Assembly (NCBI GenBank): GCA_028342535.1 | Contig: JAOLWQ010000001.1 | Coordinates: forward strand, 124,001 to 188,000 | DNA length: 64,000 nt | Direction: 5' to 3' | Source: Methylophilaceae bacterium | Lineage (GTDB): Bacteria > Pseudomonadota > Gammaproteobacteria > Burkholderiales > Methylophilaceae | Shown here: positions 44,136 through 52,519 of the stretch, in pieces | Numbering within the stretch: position 1 is the first letter of the stretch | Layout of the letters: each line of letters opens with the position of its first letter | Notes under the pieces: generated by a model | Database searches by the model: none | Told to the model about the DNA's origin: nothing | What the model saw: the letters and a program-made list of their open reading frames with translations, nothing else | Program-made: the position numbers and the translations under genes

Positions 44136-45515
44136 ATGAACAAGAAAATTAATCTAGCAGTTGCGGGTGCAGCTCTGGCAATAGGTGCTACGGCAGCTAA
44201 TGCTGGAATCGTAATCCCAGCAGGTGACTGGACTTTAGATGTAAATGGTAACGTTAATGCATTCATGAATTTTAATGATGCTGACGCTGCTAAAGGAAGT
44301 ACACTTACAGGTAACATTGCGAACGGTCAAGATGGTCTTGGTGAATCTGATTCACAAGGTATCAACACTGGTCTATTACCATCATGGTTAGGATTTACTG
44401 GTACTACACGTCAAAATAATACTGATGTGTCATTTACTATTTCATTCCAACCAAATGCTTCAGACAATTCTGCAGCTGGTGATAATAAAACTCCTCTTAA
44501 TCGTCAGTCATATTTATCATTTGGTGATAAATCATGGGGTTCTATCAAACTTGGTAAAGATATTGGTATCTTTGCTTCTGGTGCGATCCTTAATGACATG
44601 ACACTATTAGGTGTTGGTTCTGCTGCTACTGGTAGATCTGGTGGTGCTACTACACTAGGTGGTATTGGTACTGGTTATGTTTATGCTGCATGGAAGGGTC
44701 AAGCTACATATACGACTCCAAACATGGGTGGATTCCAAGCTAAAGTTGGTTTAATGAATCCAAATCAAATCCCTGATGCATCTACAGCTGCAACAACAAG
44801 AACTTATACAACTACTACTACTTTTTCTGGTACAACTGCAACAGTTACTGGTACGACTTCAACAGCAACTTTAGTATCTGTTTCAGCAACAGTAGTTTCA
44901 AAAGGTACTACAGCTTCAACAACAACTCATACAGACACAGTAACTGGCGCAGCTTCAAGTGCAGTTAACCAAGATCGTTTTGGTATTGAAGCAGAAGCTT
45001 CATATTCGTGGACTGGTGATGTTGCTGGTAAAGTTTGGGTATCTGGTGCGTCATATGACGTTACACGTATTAAAGCTCTTACAGCTTCAACTAAACAAAA
45101 TTACGACATCACAGCATTTGATGTAGGTGCTTCTGTAAGCGCTGGTAACTTTGGTTTAGTTGGTTATTACTATGACGGTGAAGGCCTAGGTACTACATTA
45201 TTTGGTAACCTTGGTGTAGACGGTGATGGTAAAGAGCGTGATTCAGACGGTGGTTATGTTCAAGCTACATACGTAATACCAACAGGTACTAAACTTGGTG
45301 TTGCTTATGGTGTTTCAAACCTTGACACAGCTAGTGGTGAAACAAACGCTACTCTAGTTGAAGAAAACGAACGTTGGACTGTGGGTGCATATCATCCATT
45401 AACTAAGCATCTAAATTTAGTTGCTGAGTACAATTCAACAGAGTCAACTGGTCAAACAACATCGAACCAAATGGAGAATGATTCATTATCTCTTGGTGCG
45501 ATCTTATTCTTCTAG
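44136..45515 (+). CDS. outer-membrane porin with Thr-rich insert
   Basis: Precursor of 459 residues with a clear signal peptide (MNKKINLAVAGAALAIGATAANA, cleavage after about residue 23). The mature part alternates as beta-strands (LSFGDKSWGSIKLGKDIGIF, FQAKVGLMNP, HLNLVAEYNS) and ends LSLGAILFF with the C-terminal Phe needed for BAM recognition, typical of Gram-negative trimeric porins. Residues about 216-276 are almost only Thr, Ser, Ala and Val (26 Thr in 61), an unusual insert likely to be a surface loop. Base use is less AT-rich than its neighbours, which fits high expression. It has a GGAG ribosome site and its own terminator, so it is probably monocistronic. Confidence 0.9.
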   Translation: MNKKINLAVAGAALAIGATAANAGIVIPAGDWTLDVNGNVNAFMNFNDADAAKGSTLTGNIANGQDGLGESDSQGINTGLLPSWLGFTGTTRQNNTDVSFTISFQPNASDNSAAGDNKTPLNRQSYLSFGDKSWGSIKLGKDIGIFASGAILNDMTLLGVGSAATGRSGGATTLGGIGTGYVYAAWKGQATYTTPNMGGFQAKVGLMNPNQIPDASTAATTRTYTTTTTFSGTTATVTGTTSTATLVSVSATVVSKGTTASTTTHTDTVTGAASSAVNQDRFGIEAEASYSWTGDVAGKVWVSGASYDVTRIKALTASTKQNYDITAFDVGASVSAGNFGLVGYYYDGEGLGTTLFGNLGVDGDGKERDSDGGYVQATYVIPTGTKLGVAYGVSNLDTASGETNATLVEENERWTVGAYHPLTKHLNLVAEYNSTESTGQTTSNQMENDSLSLGAILFF

Positions 45516-45560
45516 GACTTAAATCCTAGTAGAAGTTTGATAAGTAGTAGATTTATCTAA

Positions 45561-45590
45561 AAACAGCATCTTCGGATGCTGTTTTTTTTT
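45561..45590 (+). terminator. intrinsic terminator of the porin gene
   Basis: Ten-bp stem AAACAGCATC / GATGCTGTTT with a TTCG tetraloop, followed by an unbroken T run to 45590. It is one of only two convincing Rho-independent terminators seen in the window and lies 45 bases after the porin stop. Confidence 0.93.
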
Positions 45591-45645
45591 ATTTCTTCGT
45601 TAATTAATCATATAAAATAAAGGTAAATAGATAAAGTTAAAAAAT

Positions 45646-47397
45646 ATGACTAGAAAAAATAACCTTGAAGAATTACTAAATCAAGCACAGGCATTAATAA
45701 AAACAAAAAATTTTGATAAAGCCCTTCCAATCTATGAGGTAATCTTAGAAAAAGATAGTCACCATCCTAAAGCGCTTGCCCATTTAGCAATAATATATTT
45801 AATGAAGGAGAGATATATTGATGCAATCAATATGCTCCATAGATCTTTAAAAGTCACATTACCAATTATTGGTGATTATCATAATTTAGCAACAGCATAT
45901 AACGCATTAAAAGATTATAAAAATGCAATAAAAGCATATGAGGAGATTGTTAAGCTTGATTCTAATAATCTAGAGATTTATAAACTTTTAGGTGATGCAC
46001 AAATGAAAGTTGTAGATTATGAAGGAGCAATAAATTCTTACAAAAAAGCTCTAGAAAGAGAGCCGGAAAAATTTCAATCCATATATGATTACGGAATGAT
46101 ATTGGCTCAATGTTTACATCATGAAGAGGCATTAAAATATTTAAGAACAGCACTGAAGCTTGAACCTGATCACCTTGAATGTATGTATTTAATAGGGGAG
46201 TGCCTTTCTTCAATATGTAATTATGAAGCGGCTAAAATTATTTATCAAAAAATGATGGTATTGATGCCAGACGCAGTAGGCCCACATATGTGTTTTGCAT
46301 CTTGTTTAGCGTTTGAAGGAAAATATGATGAGCCATTAAAAATATTAAAAAATATTTTAATAAAAAAACCAAATTCTCACGCAGCAAGAAATAATTTAGG
46401 ATTTTTGTACATGGCTAATAAAAATTTTAAAGAAGCCTGGAAATATATGGATTCAAGAATTTTAATAAAGAATGAATTAGATGTAACAAAGAGATATGAA
46501 AAGCTTAAAAATGTGATTGATCTTGATGTAAATAAAAAAGAGTTAAAAAAAGATGAAAAAATTATTATTTTGTTGGACGATGGAATCGGTGATGTAATAC
46601 TTGCCTTAAGCATGCTGAAAGAATTCCATAAAAAATTTAAAAATATAAGTGCTGAGGTAAATTATCGTTTAGTTGATTTATGTAGGAGATCATTTCCAGA
46701 TATTCAGTTTTATGCAATACATGAAAATAAACATGAATTAAATATCGATTATGATCCTAGTCTTTTCGATAAAGGAATTTATTGGGGGAGTTTAGGTAAA
46801 TATATTCGTCAAGAAATAGTTGATTTCCCAAAAAAAGAAATAGGATATTTAATACCAGATCTTAATAAGATTAATACAATAAAAAATAAATTTAAAAAAA
46901 GAAAATCTTTAATATGTGGGATTTCGTGGAAGAGTTCTGCACAAGAAGGAAGGCATAAGACTGCTCTTCTTCAGGACTTACTCCCAATTTTTGAAATTAA
47001 AGATCTTCATTTTTTAGATTTACAATATGAATTTAAAAATAATGAAGGACAAACAGCGATAGAAAAAGAAAAGCTACTTAAAAAGAGCGATATTAAAATA
47101 GATAATTATGAAGATATAGATAAATTTTCAGACATTGATGGCTTAACAGCGTTAATATCAAGCTGCGATATAATTGTTACATGTAGCAATGTTACTGCAC
47201 ATATAGCAGGAGCACTAGGTAAAAAAACATTTTTATTTGTACCTTTTCAAAGAGGAAAGCTATGGTATTGGTTAGAAGAGCAAGGAGTAAGTATTTGGTA
47301 TCCATCTATAAGAATGTTTACACCTGAATCTAGCAATGGATGGGGAAAGATATTTGAAAAAATTGCTAAAAAAATAAAGCAAGAATTGAAATTATGA
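45646..47397 (+). CDS. TPR protein with C-terminal GT-B glycosyltransferase-like domain
   Basis: Protein of 583 residues, no signal peptide. Residues about 8-280 form roughly seven tetratricopeptide repeats (for example KNAIKAYEEIVKLDSNN, EGAINSYKKALEREPE). The C-terminal half (about 303-583) has IILLDDGIGDVILALSML, GISWKSSAQEGRHKTALL, LTALISSCDIIVTCSNVTAHIAGALGK and WYPSIRMF, the pattern of TPR-linked, heptosyltransferase/GT9-like proteins of proteobacteria. The donor and acceptor are unknown; some relatives modify surface proteins. It directly follows the porin, separated by a terminator, and overlaps ntrC by six bases (TTATGA holds both stops). Confidence 0.82.
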   Translation: MTRKNNLEELLNQAQALIKTKNFDKALPIYEVILEKDSHHPKALAHLAIIYLMKERYIDAINMLHRSLKVTLPIIGDYHNLATAYNALKDYKNAIKAYEEIVKLDSNNLEIYKLLGDAQMKVVDYEGAINSYKKALEREPEKFQSIYDYGMILAQCLHHEEALKYLRTALKLEPDHLECMYLIGECLSSICNYEAAKIIYQKMMVLMPDAVGPHMCFASCLAFEGKYDEPLKILKNILIKKPNSHAARNNLGFLYMANKNFKEAWKYMDSRILIKNELDVTKRYEKLKNVIDLDVNKKELKKDEKIIILLDDGIGDVILALSMLKEFHKKFKNISAEVNYRLVDLCRRSFPDIQFYAIHENKHELNIDYDPSLFDKGIYWGSLGKYIRQEIVDFPKKEIGYLIPDLNKINTIKNKFKKRKSLICGISWKSSAQEGRHKTALLQDLLPIFEIKDLHFLDLQYEFKNNEGQTAIEKEKLLKKSDIKIDNYEDIDKFSDIDGLTALISSCDIIVTCSNVTAHIAGALGKKTFLFVPFQRGKLWYWLEEQGVSIWYPSIRMFTPESSNGWGKIFEKIAKKIKQELKL

Positions 47398-48789
47398 ACG
47401 AGAAATTTTTAGCTCTTTAATTTTTCTTGTAACAGTATTTCGTCCAATACCTAATATGCTTGCAGCGTCTAATTTCCTATATTTTGTATGTTCAAGAGTC
47501 TTTTTAATTATAATTTCTTCAACTTGATCAATAAAAAAGCTATATAAATTTGATCTTCCATCTAATAATTCTCTCGATAAATCTCTAGCTAAATTTTCAT
47601 GCCACTCATTTGAATTATTAATTGCATTTAATGGCTCATCTTTTAGCTCAGAGGGTAAGTCACTTACTAAAATTTTATTACCAGGGGACATTACAGTTAG
47701 CCAATGACATACATTCTCCAGCTGCCTAACATTGCCCCTCCATTCGAGGTTATTAAAATAATCCAGAACTTCTGAAGATAAAGCTTTGGGAGGCACCTTT
47801 AATTGATTAGCACTTTTAGCTAGAAAATATTTAGAAAGGGATGGAATATCTTCAACCCTCTTTCTTAAAGGGGGGACTGTGATTCTGATTACATTTAATC
47901 TATGAAATAAATCTTCTCTGAATTTTCCCTCTTTGACTGATTCTTCTAAGTCTTGATGTGTAGCTGCTATTACTCTTACATCAACTATAATAGAATCTTG
48001 CCCCCCTATCCTATAAAAGTGCCCATCACTTAAAACGCGTAATAATCTAGTTTGCAGCTCCATTGGCATATCACCAATCTCATCTAAGAATAATGTCCCT
48101 CCATCCGATTGTTCAAATCTTCCTTTTCGAAGATTTTGAGCTCCAGTAAACGAACCTTTTTCATGACCAAATAATTCTGCCTCAAGTAAATCTTTTGGAA
48201 TTGCGGCAGTGTTTATAGCAATAAAAGGAGATTCTTTTCTGTCACTATTTTTATGAATGGCATTTGCAACTAATTCTTTCCCTGAGCCAGACTCCCCATT
48301 TAAGAGAACAGTGGCATTTGATTTACTTAGCCTCCCAATCGCGCGAAACACTTCTTGCATAGATTGAGCTTGCCCTATAATTTCAGGGAGAACGTCATCC
48401 GATTGAGTGGAATCCTCATCATCTTTTATTGTTTGTTCTAATGCTTGGTTTATAACCTCTAACACCTTGTCTATATCAAAAGGTTTAGCAATATATTCAA
48501 AAGCTCCTTTCTGAAAAGCAGAGACTGCGGTATCAAGGTCGGAATAAGCCGTCATAATAATAATAGGTATAAGAGGAAATTTTGCTTTCACTTTAGTGAG
48601 GAAATCAATTCCTGATTCTCCAGGCATTCTTATATCACTTATAATAACAGAGGGTATTTCATGATTAAATTGATTGATTGCTTCATTTGTATTACTAAAA
48701 CATTGGCAAGGAAGATTTGCTTTTGATAGTGCTTTTTCAAAAACCCAGCGTATAGATTTATCATCATCAAGTACCCAAACTTTTTTCAT
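47392..48789 (-). CDS. ntrC: nitrogen regulation response regulator NtrC
   Basis: Sigma-54 activator of 465 residues: receiver domain with the phosphoacceptor Asp52 ([11 protein letters not shown]), AAA+ domain with Walker A GESGSGKE, the sigma-54 contact loop GSFTGA (48139-48156; consensus GAFTGA) and [13 protein letters not shown], and a C-terminal Fis-type helix-turn-helix ([21 protein letters not shown]). It should bind the three NtrC-like sites around glnA and ntrBC. It overlaps ntrB by four bases. Confidence 0.96.
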   Translation of the reverse strand: MKKVWVLDDDKSIRWVFEKALSKANLPCQCFSNTNEAINQFNHEIPSVIISDIRMPGESGIDFLTKVKAKFPLIPIIIMTAYSDLDTAVSAFQKGAFEYIAKPFDIDKVLEVINQALEQTIKDDEDSTQSDDVLPEIIGQAQSMQEVFRAIGRLSKSNATVLLNGESGSGKELVANAIHKNSDRKESPFIAINTAAIPKDLLEAELFGHEKGSFTGAQNLRKGRFEQSDGGTLFLDEIGDMPMELQTRLLRVLSDGHFYRIGGQDSIIVDVRVIAATHQDLEESVKEGKFREDLFHRLNVIRITVPPLRKRVEDIPSLSKYFLAKSANQLKVPPKALSSEVLDYFNNLEWRGNVRQLENVCHWLTVMSPGNKILVSDLPSELKDEPLNAINNSNEWHENLARDLSRELLDGRSNLYSFFIDQVEEIIIKKTLEHTKYRKLDAASILGIGRNTVTRKIKELKISRS

Positions 48790-49883
48790 TTCTTTGCCTC
48801 ATTAATTTTTAAATTATTCTCAATAGGCAGAACGATAGAAAATTTTGTTTTACCGGGAGTGCTAGAGCAATCAATCATTCCATTATGTTGTGTTATAAAG
48901 TTTTGGGCCAATGACAGGCCTAATCCAGATCCATTATCTTTCCCTGACACTAATGGATAAAATATTTTATCTAATAATTTTTTATCAATACCTGGGCCAC
49001 TATCGATAATATCTAAACGTATCGCTGTTGTATGTTTTTTTTTATGAAATACAATTTGACTCTCCGCTCTAGTAATAAAATTAAGATTCATTTTGCCTTT
49101 TGATTTTACTTCGAGCATTGCTTGTACACCATTACGTGCGACGTTTAAAACAGCTTGAATTAACTTTTCTCTATCTCCAATGAATTCAGGTAAACTCACA
49201 TCATAGTCCCTAGTTAGATTTAAGTTTTCTGGAAATTCTGACAGTATTAAGCTACGAACTCTTTCTAAAACCTCATGAATATTTGTTTTTTTATACAAAG
49301 GAAGTTGATGTGGTATTAATAATTTATTCATAAGGTTTTGGAGTCGATCTGCTTCATCAATTATTACTTGTGTATATTCTTTTAAGGATTTTTCTTTCAA
49401 TTCTTTTTCTAAAAGTTGAGCGGCTCCTCTTAACCCGCCAAGTGGGTTTCTTATTTCATGAGCAAGATTTCTTAGTAATTCAGAGTTTGCTTGTTGTTGA
49501 ATAAACATTCTTTCTTCACGGGCAACTCTTAGCTGTTGATCCATTTGACTAAATTCTACTATGAAGTCGAACTCTTTTTTTTCAATTGGTGTGATTGTAA
49601 AACTCACGCAAATAGTTTTATTTTGTTTGGTCTTTACAAAGTATTCATATTCTCTATAGGAGCTTTGTTTGGCTTTAGCTTGCCTTAATGCGTCTTTAAA
49701 AAAATTAATTTCTGTAAAAAATAAACTAATATTTTCATTAAGGGCTTGATCATGGCTCAATTCAAATAAGATTTCTGCGCTTGGATTGATATATTTAATA
49801 ACTAAATTTTTATCACAAGCAAATACTGAAGTGGCTAGGTCTTCCATTCCTTTAAATTCAGTTTTCAATAAGTTTGGTTTCAT
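48786..49883 (-). CDS. ntrB: nitrogen regulation histidine kinase NtrB
   Basis: Cytosolic sensor kinase of 365 residues with no membrane helix: N-terminal PAS domain (about 10-120), the H-box LAHEIRNPLGGLRGAAQLL (about 140, phospho-His) and the ATPase domain with N box (NVARNGVQAM), DSGPGID and GSGLGLSLAQNFI. It phosphorylates NtrC when nitrogen is short; PII (glnB/glnK), which normally controls it, is not in the window. Confidence 0.95.
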   Translation of the reverse strand: MKPNLLKTEFKGMEDLATSVFACDKNLVIKYINPSAEILFELSHDQALNENISLFFTEINFFKDALRQAKAKQSSYREYEYFVKTKQNKTICVSFTITPIEKKEFDFIVEFSQMDQQLRVAREERMFIQQQANSELLRNLAHEIRNPLGGLRGAAQLLEKELKEKSLKEYTQVIIDEADRLQNLMNKLLIPHQLPLYKKTNIHEVLERVRSLILSEFPENLNLTRDYDVSLPEFIGDREKLIQAVLNVARNGVQAMLEVKSKGKMNLNFITRAESQIVFHKKKHTTAIRLDIIDSGPGIDKKLLDKIFYPLVSGKDNGSGLGLSLAQNFITQHNGMIDCSSTPGKTKFSIVLPIENNLKINEAKK

Positions 49884-49985
49884 TTATATAACTTCCATAT
49901 ATTATAACTAGCAATAATTAGACCAATATTCTGATATTGATTTTATAAGTTGTTATTAACGTATTACCCCTAAATCTCTTTTTTT

Positions 49986-50002
49986 TGCACAAAATTAGTG
50001 CA
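49986..50002 (-). promoter_or_regulatory. NtrC-type binding site upstream of ntrBC
   Basis: TGCACAAAATTAGTGCA has both NtrC half-sites (TGCAC and GTGCA) at the correct seven-base spacing for a 17-bp site. It lies 103 bases upstream of the ntrB start and just beyond the glnA terminator. The position resembles the enterobacterial glnL promoter region, where NtrC represses its own operon. A TATAAT on the minus strand (49901-49906) may be the ntrB -10 box. Confidence 0.72.
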
Positions 50003-50016
50003 CATTAATTTTTGGT

Positions 50017-50046
50017 AAAAAAAGGGCAGATTTGACTCTACCCTTT
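50017..50046 (-). terminator. intrinsic terminator of glnA
   Basis: On the minus strand AAAGGGTAGA, a six-base loop and TCTGCCCTTT form a ten-bp stem with one G-U pair, followed by four more T (a run of seven T in all). It begins ten bases after the glnA stop and separates glnA from ntrBC, so these are probably two transcripts. Confidence 0.85.
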
Positions 50047-50055
50047 GATCGCAAT

Positions 50056-51465
50056 CTATAAACTATAATACATATCAAACTCAATTGGATGAGGAGTCAT
50101 TCTTAAACGTGTAACCTCTTCCATTTTTAAATCAATAAAGCTGTCAATAAAATCATCAGAAAAAACTCCACCTGCAGTCAAAAATTTTCTGTCAACTTTT
50201 AGAGCCTCAAGAGCTTCAGGCAAGGTTGCGGCAACTTGAGGTATTTTTGATTCTTCTTTAGCAGTCAAATCATATAAGTCTCTTGATTCAGCGTCACCCG
50301 GATGTATTTTATTTTGGATGCCATCGAGGCCAGCCATCATTAGTGCACTAAATGCTAAATATGGGTTTGCCATTGGATCTGGGAAACGAACTTCAATCCG
50401 TCTCGCTTTATCTGACGACACGTATGGAATACGAATTGCAGCTGACCTATTTTTTGCAGAATATGCAAGCATAACGGGTGCCTCAAAACCGGGAACTAGT
50501 CGTTTATATGAATTCGTTGAAGGATTAGTTATAGCATTTAAGGCTTTGCCATGTTTGATAATTCCACCAATATAATAAAGAGCAGTATCACTTAAGTTTG
50601 CATATTTTTTTCCTGCAAACATATTTTTACCACCCTTCCAAATTGATTGATGAACATGCATCCCTGTTCCATTATCATTCAAAATTGGCTTCGGCATAAA
50701 GGTAGCCGTTTTACCAAATCTATGAGCCGTATTCATCACAACGTATTTTAGGATTTGAGTCCAATCAGCTCTTTGCGTCAATGAAGAAAATTTGGTACCA
50801 ATTTCATTTTGACCTGCCCCTGCAACTTCGTGATGATGAACCTCAACAGGCACACCCATCTCTTCTAATGTTAGGCACATTTCAGATCTAAGATCTTGAA
50901 GAGAGTCAACAGGAGGTACTGGAAAATATCCACCCTTAACTCTTGGGCGATGTCCAACATTACCACCATCATGTTCGTTATTGGAGTCCCATTCTGCTTC
51001 TTCAGAGTTGATATTTACTGAAGAGCCACTCATACCAGAATTCCATGTGATTGAATCAAATACAAAGAATTCAGGTTCCGGACCAAAGTAAATAGTATCG
51101 CCAATACCAGTTGTTTTTAGATATTTTTCAGCACGATTTGCTATTGTTCTAGGGTCACGATCGTAACCTTTTCCATCTGTTGGGTCTTCAACATTACAAG
51201 TTAATATCAGTGTTTTTTCTTCCATGAATGGATCGATATTAGCTGTGCCAGGGTCCGGTTTAAGTAGCATGTCGGAAGCATTGATCCCTTTCCACCCTTT
51301 AATTGACGAGCCATCAAAGGCATGACCATCAGTAAATTTAGATTTATCAAAGGCTGAAGCAGGCACTGTAACATGCTGTTCTTTTCCCATAGTGTCAGTA
51401 AAACGAAGATCGATAAATTTAATCTTTTCTTGTTTAATTTTTTTAATTACATCAGCGCCAGCCAT
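50056..51465 (-). CDS. glnA: glutamine synthetase type I
   Basis: Main ammonium-assimilating enzyme, 469 residues. ATG at 51465 is chosen because GAGGAG lies seven bases upstream; the longer frame would start on the ribosome site itself. Motifs: DGSSIKGW (about 50), [38 protein letters not shown] and [18 protein letters not shown]. The Tyr in [11 protein letters not shown] (about 397) is the adenylylation site of GSI-beta enzymes, so activity control by GlnE is expected. Confidence 0.98.
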   Translation of the reverse strand: MAGADVIKKIKQEKIKFIDLRFTDTMGKEQHVTVPASAFDKSKFTDGHAFDGSSIKGWKGINASDMLLKPDPGTANIDPFMEEKTLILTCNVEDPTDGKGYDRDPRTIANRAEKYLKTTGIGDTIYFGPEPEFFVFDSITWNSGMSGSSVNINSEEAEWDSNNEHDGGNVGHRPRVKGGYFPVPPVDSLQDLRSEMCLTLEEMGVPVEVHHHEVAGAGQNEIGTKFSSLTQRADWTQILKYVVMNTAHRFGKTATFMPKPILNDNGTGMHVHQSIWKGGKNMFAGKKYANLSDTALYYIGGIIKHGKALNAITNPSTNSYKRLVPGFEAPVMLAYSAKNRSAAIRIPYVSSDKARRIEVRFPDPMANPYLAFSALMMAGLDGIQNKIHPGDAESRDLYDLTAKEESKIPQVAATLPEALEALKVDRKFLTAGGVFSDDFIDSFIDLKMEEVTRLRMTPHPIEFDMYYSL

Positions 51466-51512
51466 ACTAAAACTCCTCAATAAAATAGTTAATTGTTATA
51501 TATATAATCTAA

Positions 51513-51528
51513 AGCACAATCTATGCCA
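51513..51528 (-). promoter_or_regulatory. sigma-54 (-24/-12) promoter of glnA
   Basis: On the minus strand TGGCATAGATTGTGCT carries GG and GC exactly ten bases apart and matches TGGCAYRNNNNTTGCW at nearly all key bases. The GC is at 51514-51515, placing the transcript start near 51502 and giving a leader of about 37 bases. Confidence 0.9.
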
Positions 51529-51586
51529 ATATTTAATTCGCTAAAATAACTGATTTACTTATAAAATACATTAAATAAATAGTATT

Positions 51587-51603
51587 TGCACTATTATAAT
51601 GCA
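51587..51603 (-). promoter_or_regulatory. NtrC enhancer site 1 for glnA
   Basis: TGCACTATTATAATGCA fits the 17-bp NtrC palindrome TGCACYANNNTRGTGCA except for one right-arm base. Its centre is about 93 bases upstream of the predicted glnA start. The TATAAT inside it could be the -10 box of a sigma-70 promoter that NtrC would block. Confidence 0.87.
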
Positions 51604-51618
51604 TTTTTACTTAATATA

Positions 51619-51635
51619 TGCACTATTATAATGCA
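51619..51635 (-). promoter_or_regulatory. NtrC enhancer site 2 for glnA
   Basis: Identical to site 1 in all 17 bases, with centres 32 bp apart, three helical turns, so that two NtrC dimers bind one DNA face. It is about 125 bases upstream of the predicted glnA start and 48 bases before the divergent aroE ATG. Confidence 0.87.
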
Positions 51636-51682
51636 TTAAATATTTCTCTTGATATTATTTTATTGTTTATAATAATAATTGA

Positions 51683-52519
51683 ATGAAAAACATAAAAAAA
51701 TTTGCAGTTCTTGGGCATCCTATATCGCACTCACTTTCCCCCCAAATACATCTTTTATTTGCAAAGGAATTCGCAATTAATTTAGAGTATAAGAAATTTG
51801 ATATCAATAAAGATAATTTTTTTGAAAGTATTAATCGTTTAAAGATTGACGGTTATCAAGGGCTAAATATTACCCTTCCATTAAAGAACGCCGCTTATGA
51901 GATTTGTAACAAACTTTCAGAGAGAGCATCCTTCTCTAAGTCTGTTAATACAATAACATTTTTAGGTGACAACATTATTGGAGATTCAACGGACGGTAGG
52001 GGATTGATAAATGATTTGTCCAATAAAAAAATTAAGATTAAAAGTAAAAATATTTTTTTAGTTGGAGCTGGCGGGGCCGCAAATGGAGCAATTTATGATC
52101 TTATTCAAAGTAAACCAGAAAAAATTTTTCTAACTAATAGAACTTTTACTAAAGCAATTGAGATGAAAAAATATTGGAACTCTTTTGCTAAAAAGAACCA
52201 GGTGATTTTAGAAACAATAAATTTAGATTTTTCAAATAAACTTTATTTTGATTTAATAATAAATGCTACGTCTTCATCCTTAACTTCACAACATTCACCT
52301 TTGTCAGAATATGCTTTTAATTGCTTAAAGGATGAAGGAGCTTGTTATGAAATGATGTATGGTTTCGAAACTCCATTTATGACAAAAGCTTATGAGAAAA
52401 CTGACTCAGTTTACGATGGTCTTGGCATGTTAGTTGAGCAAGCAGCAGCAAGTTTTAATATATGGCATCAGCTAGTCCCAACTACAGAAAATATTGAATC
52501 TTATTTAAAAAGCCTATAA
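51683..52519 (+). CDS. aroE: shikimate dehydrogenase
   Basis: NADPH enzyme reducing 3-dehydroshikimate, 278 residues. Motifs: [17 protein letters not shown] (about 10), catalytic Lys in [10 protein letters not shown], catalytic Asp in DSTDGRGL, the nucleotide loop [13 protein letters not shown] and [16 protein letters not shown]. The start ATG lies 48 bases from the second NtrC site, so NtrC binding could influence it. It overlaps uvrA by six bases (CTATAA holds both stops). Confidence 0.96.
   Translation: MKNIKKFAVLGHPISHSLSPQIHLLFAKEFAINLEYKKFDINKDNFFESINRLKIDGYQGLNITLPLKNAAYEICNKLSERASFSKSVNTITFLGDNIIGDSTDGRGLINDLSNKKIKIKSKNIFLVGAGGAANGAIYDLIQSKPEKIFLTNRTFTKAIEMKKYWNSFAKKNQVILETINLDFSNKLYFDLIINATSSSLTSQHSPLSEYAFNCLKDEGACYEMMYGFETPFMTKAYEKTDSVYDGLGMLVEQAAASFNIWHQLVPTTENIESYLKSL

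Noticed and set aside
51466-51480. Longer glnA start (TTG)
   Set aside because: Its first codons are the GAGGAG ribosome site of the ATG at 51465.
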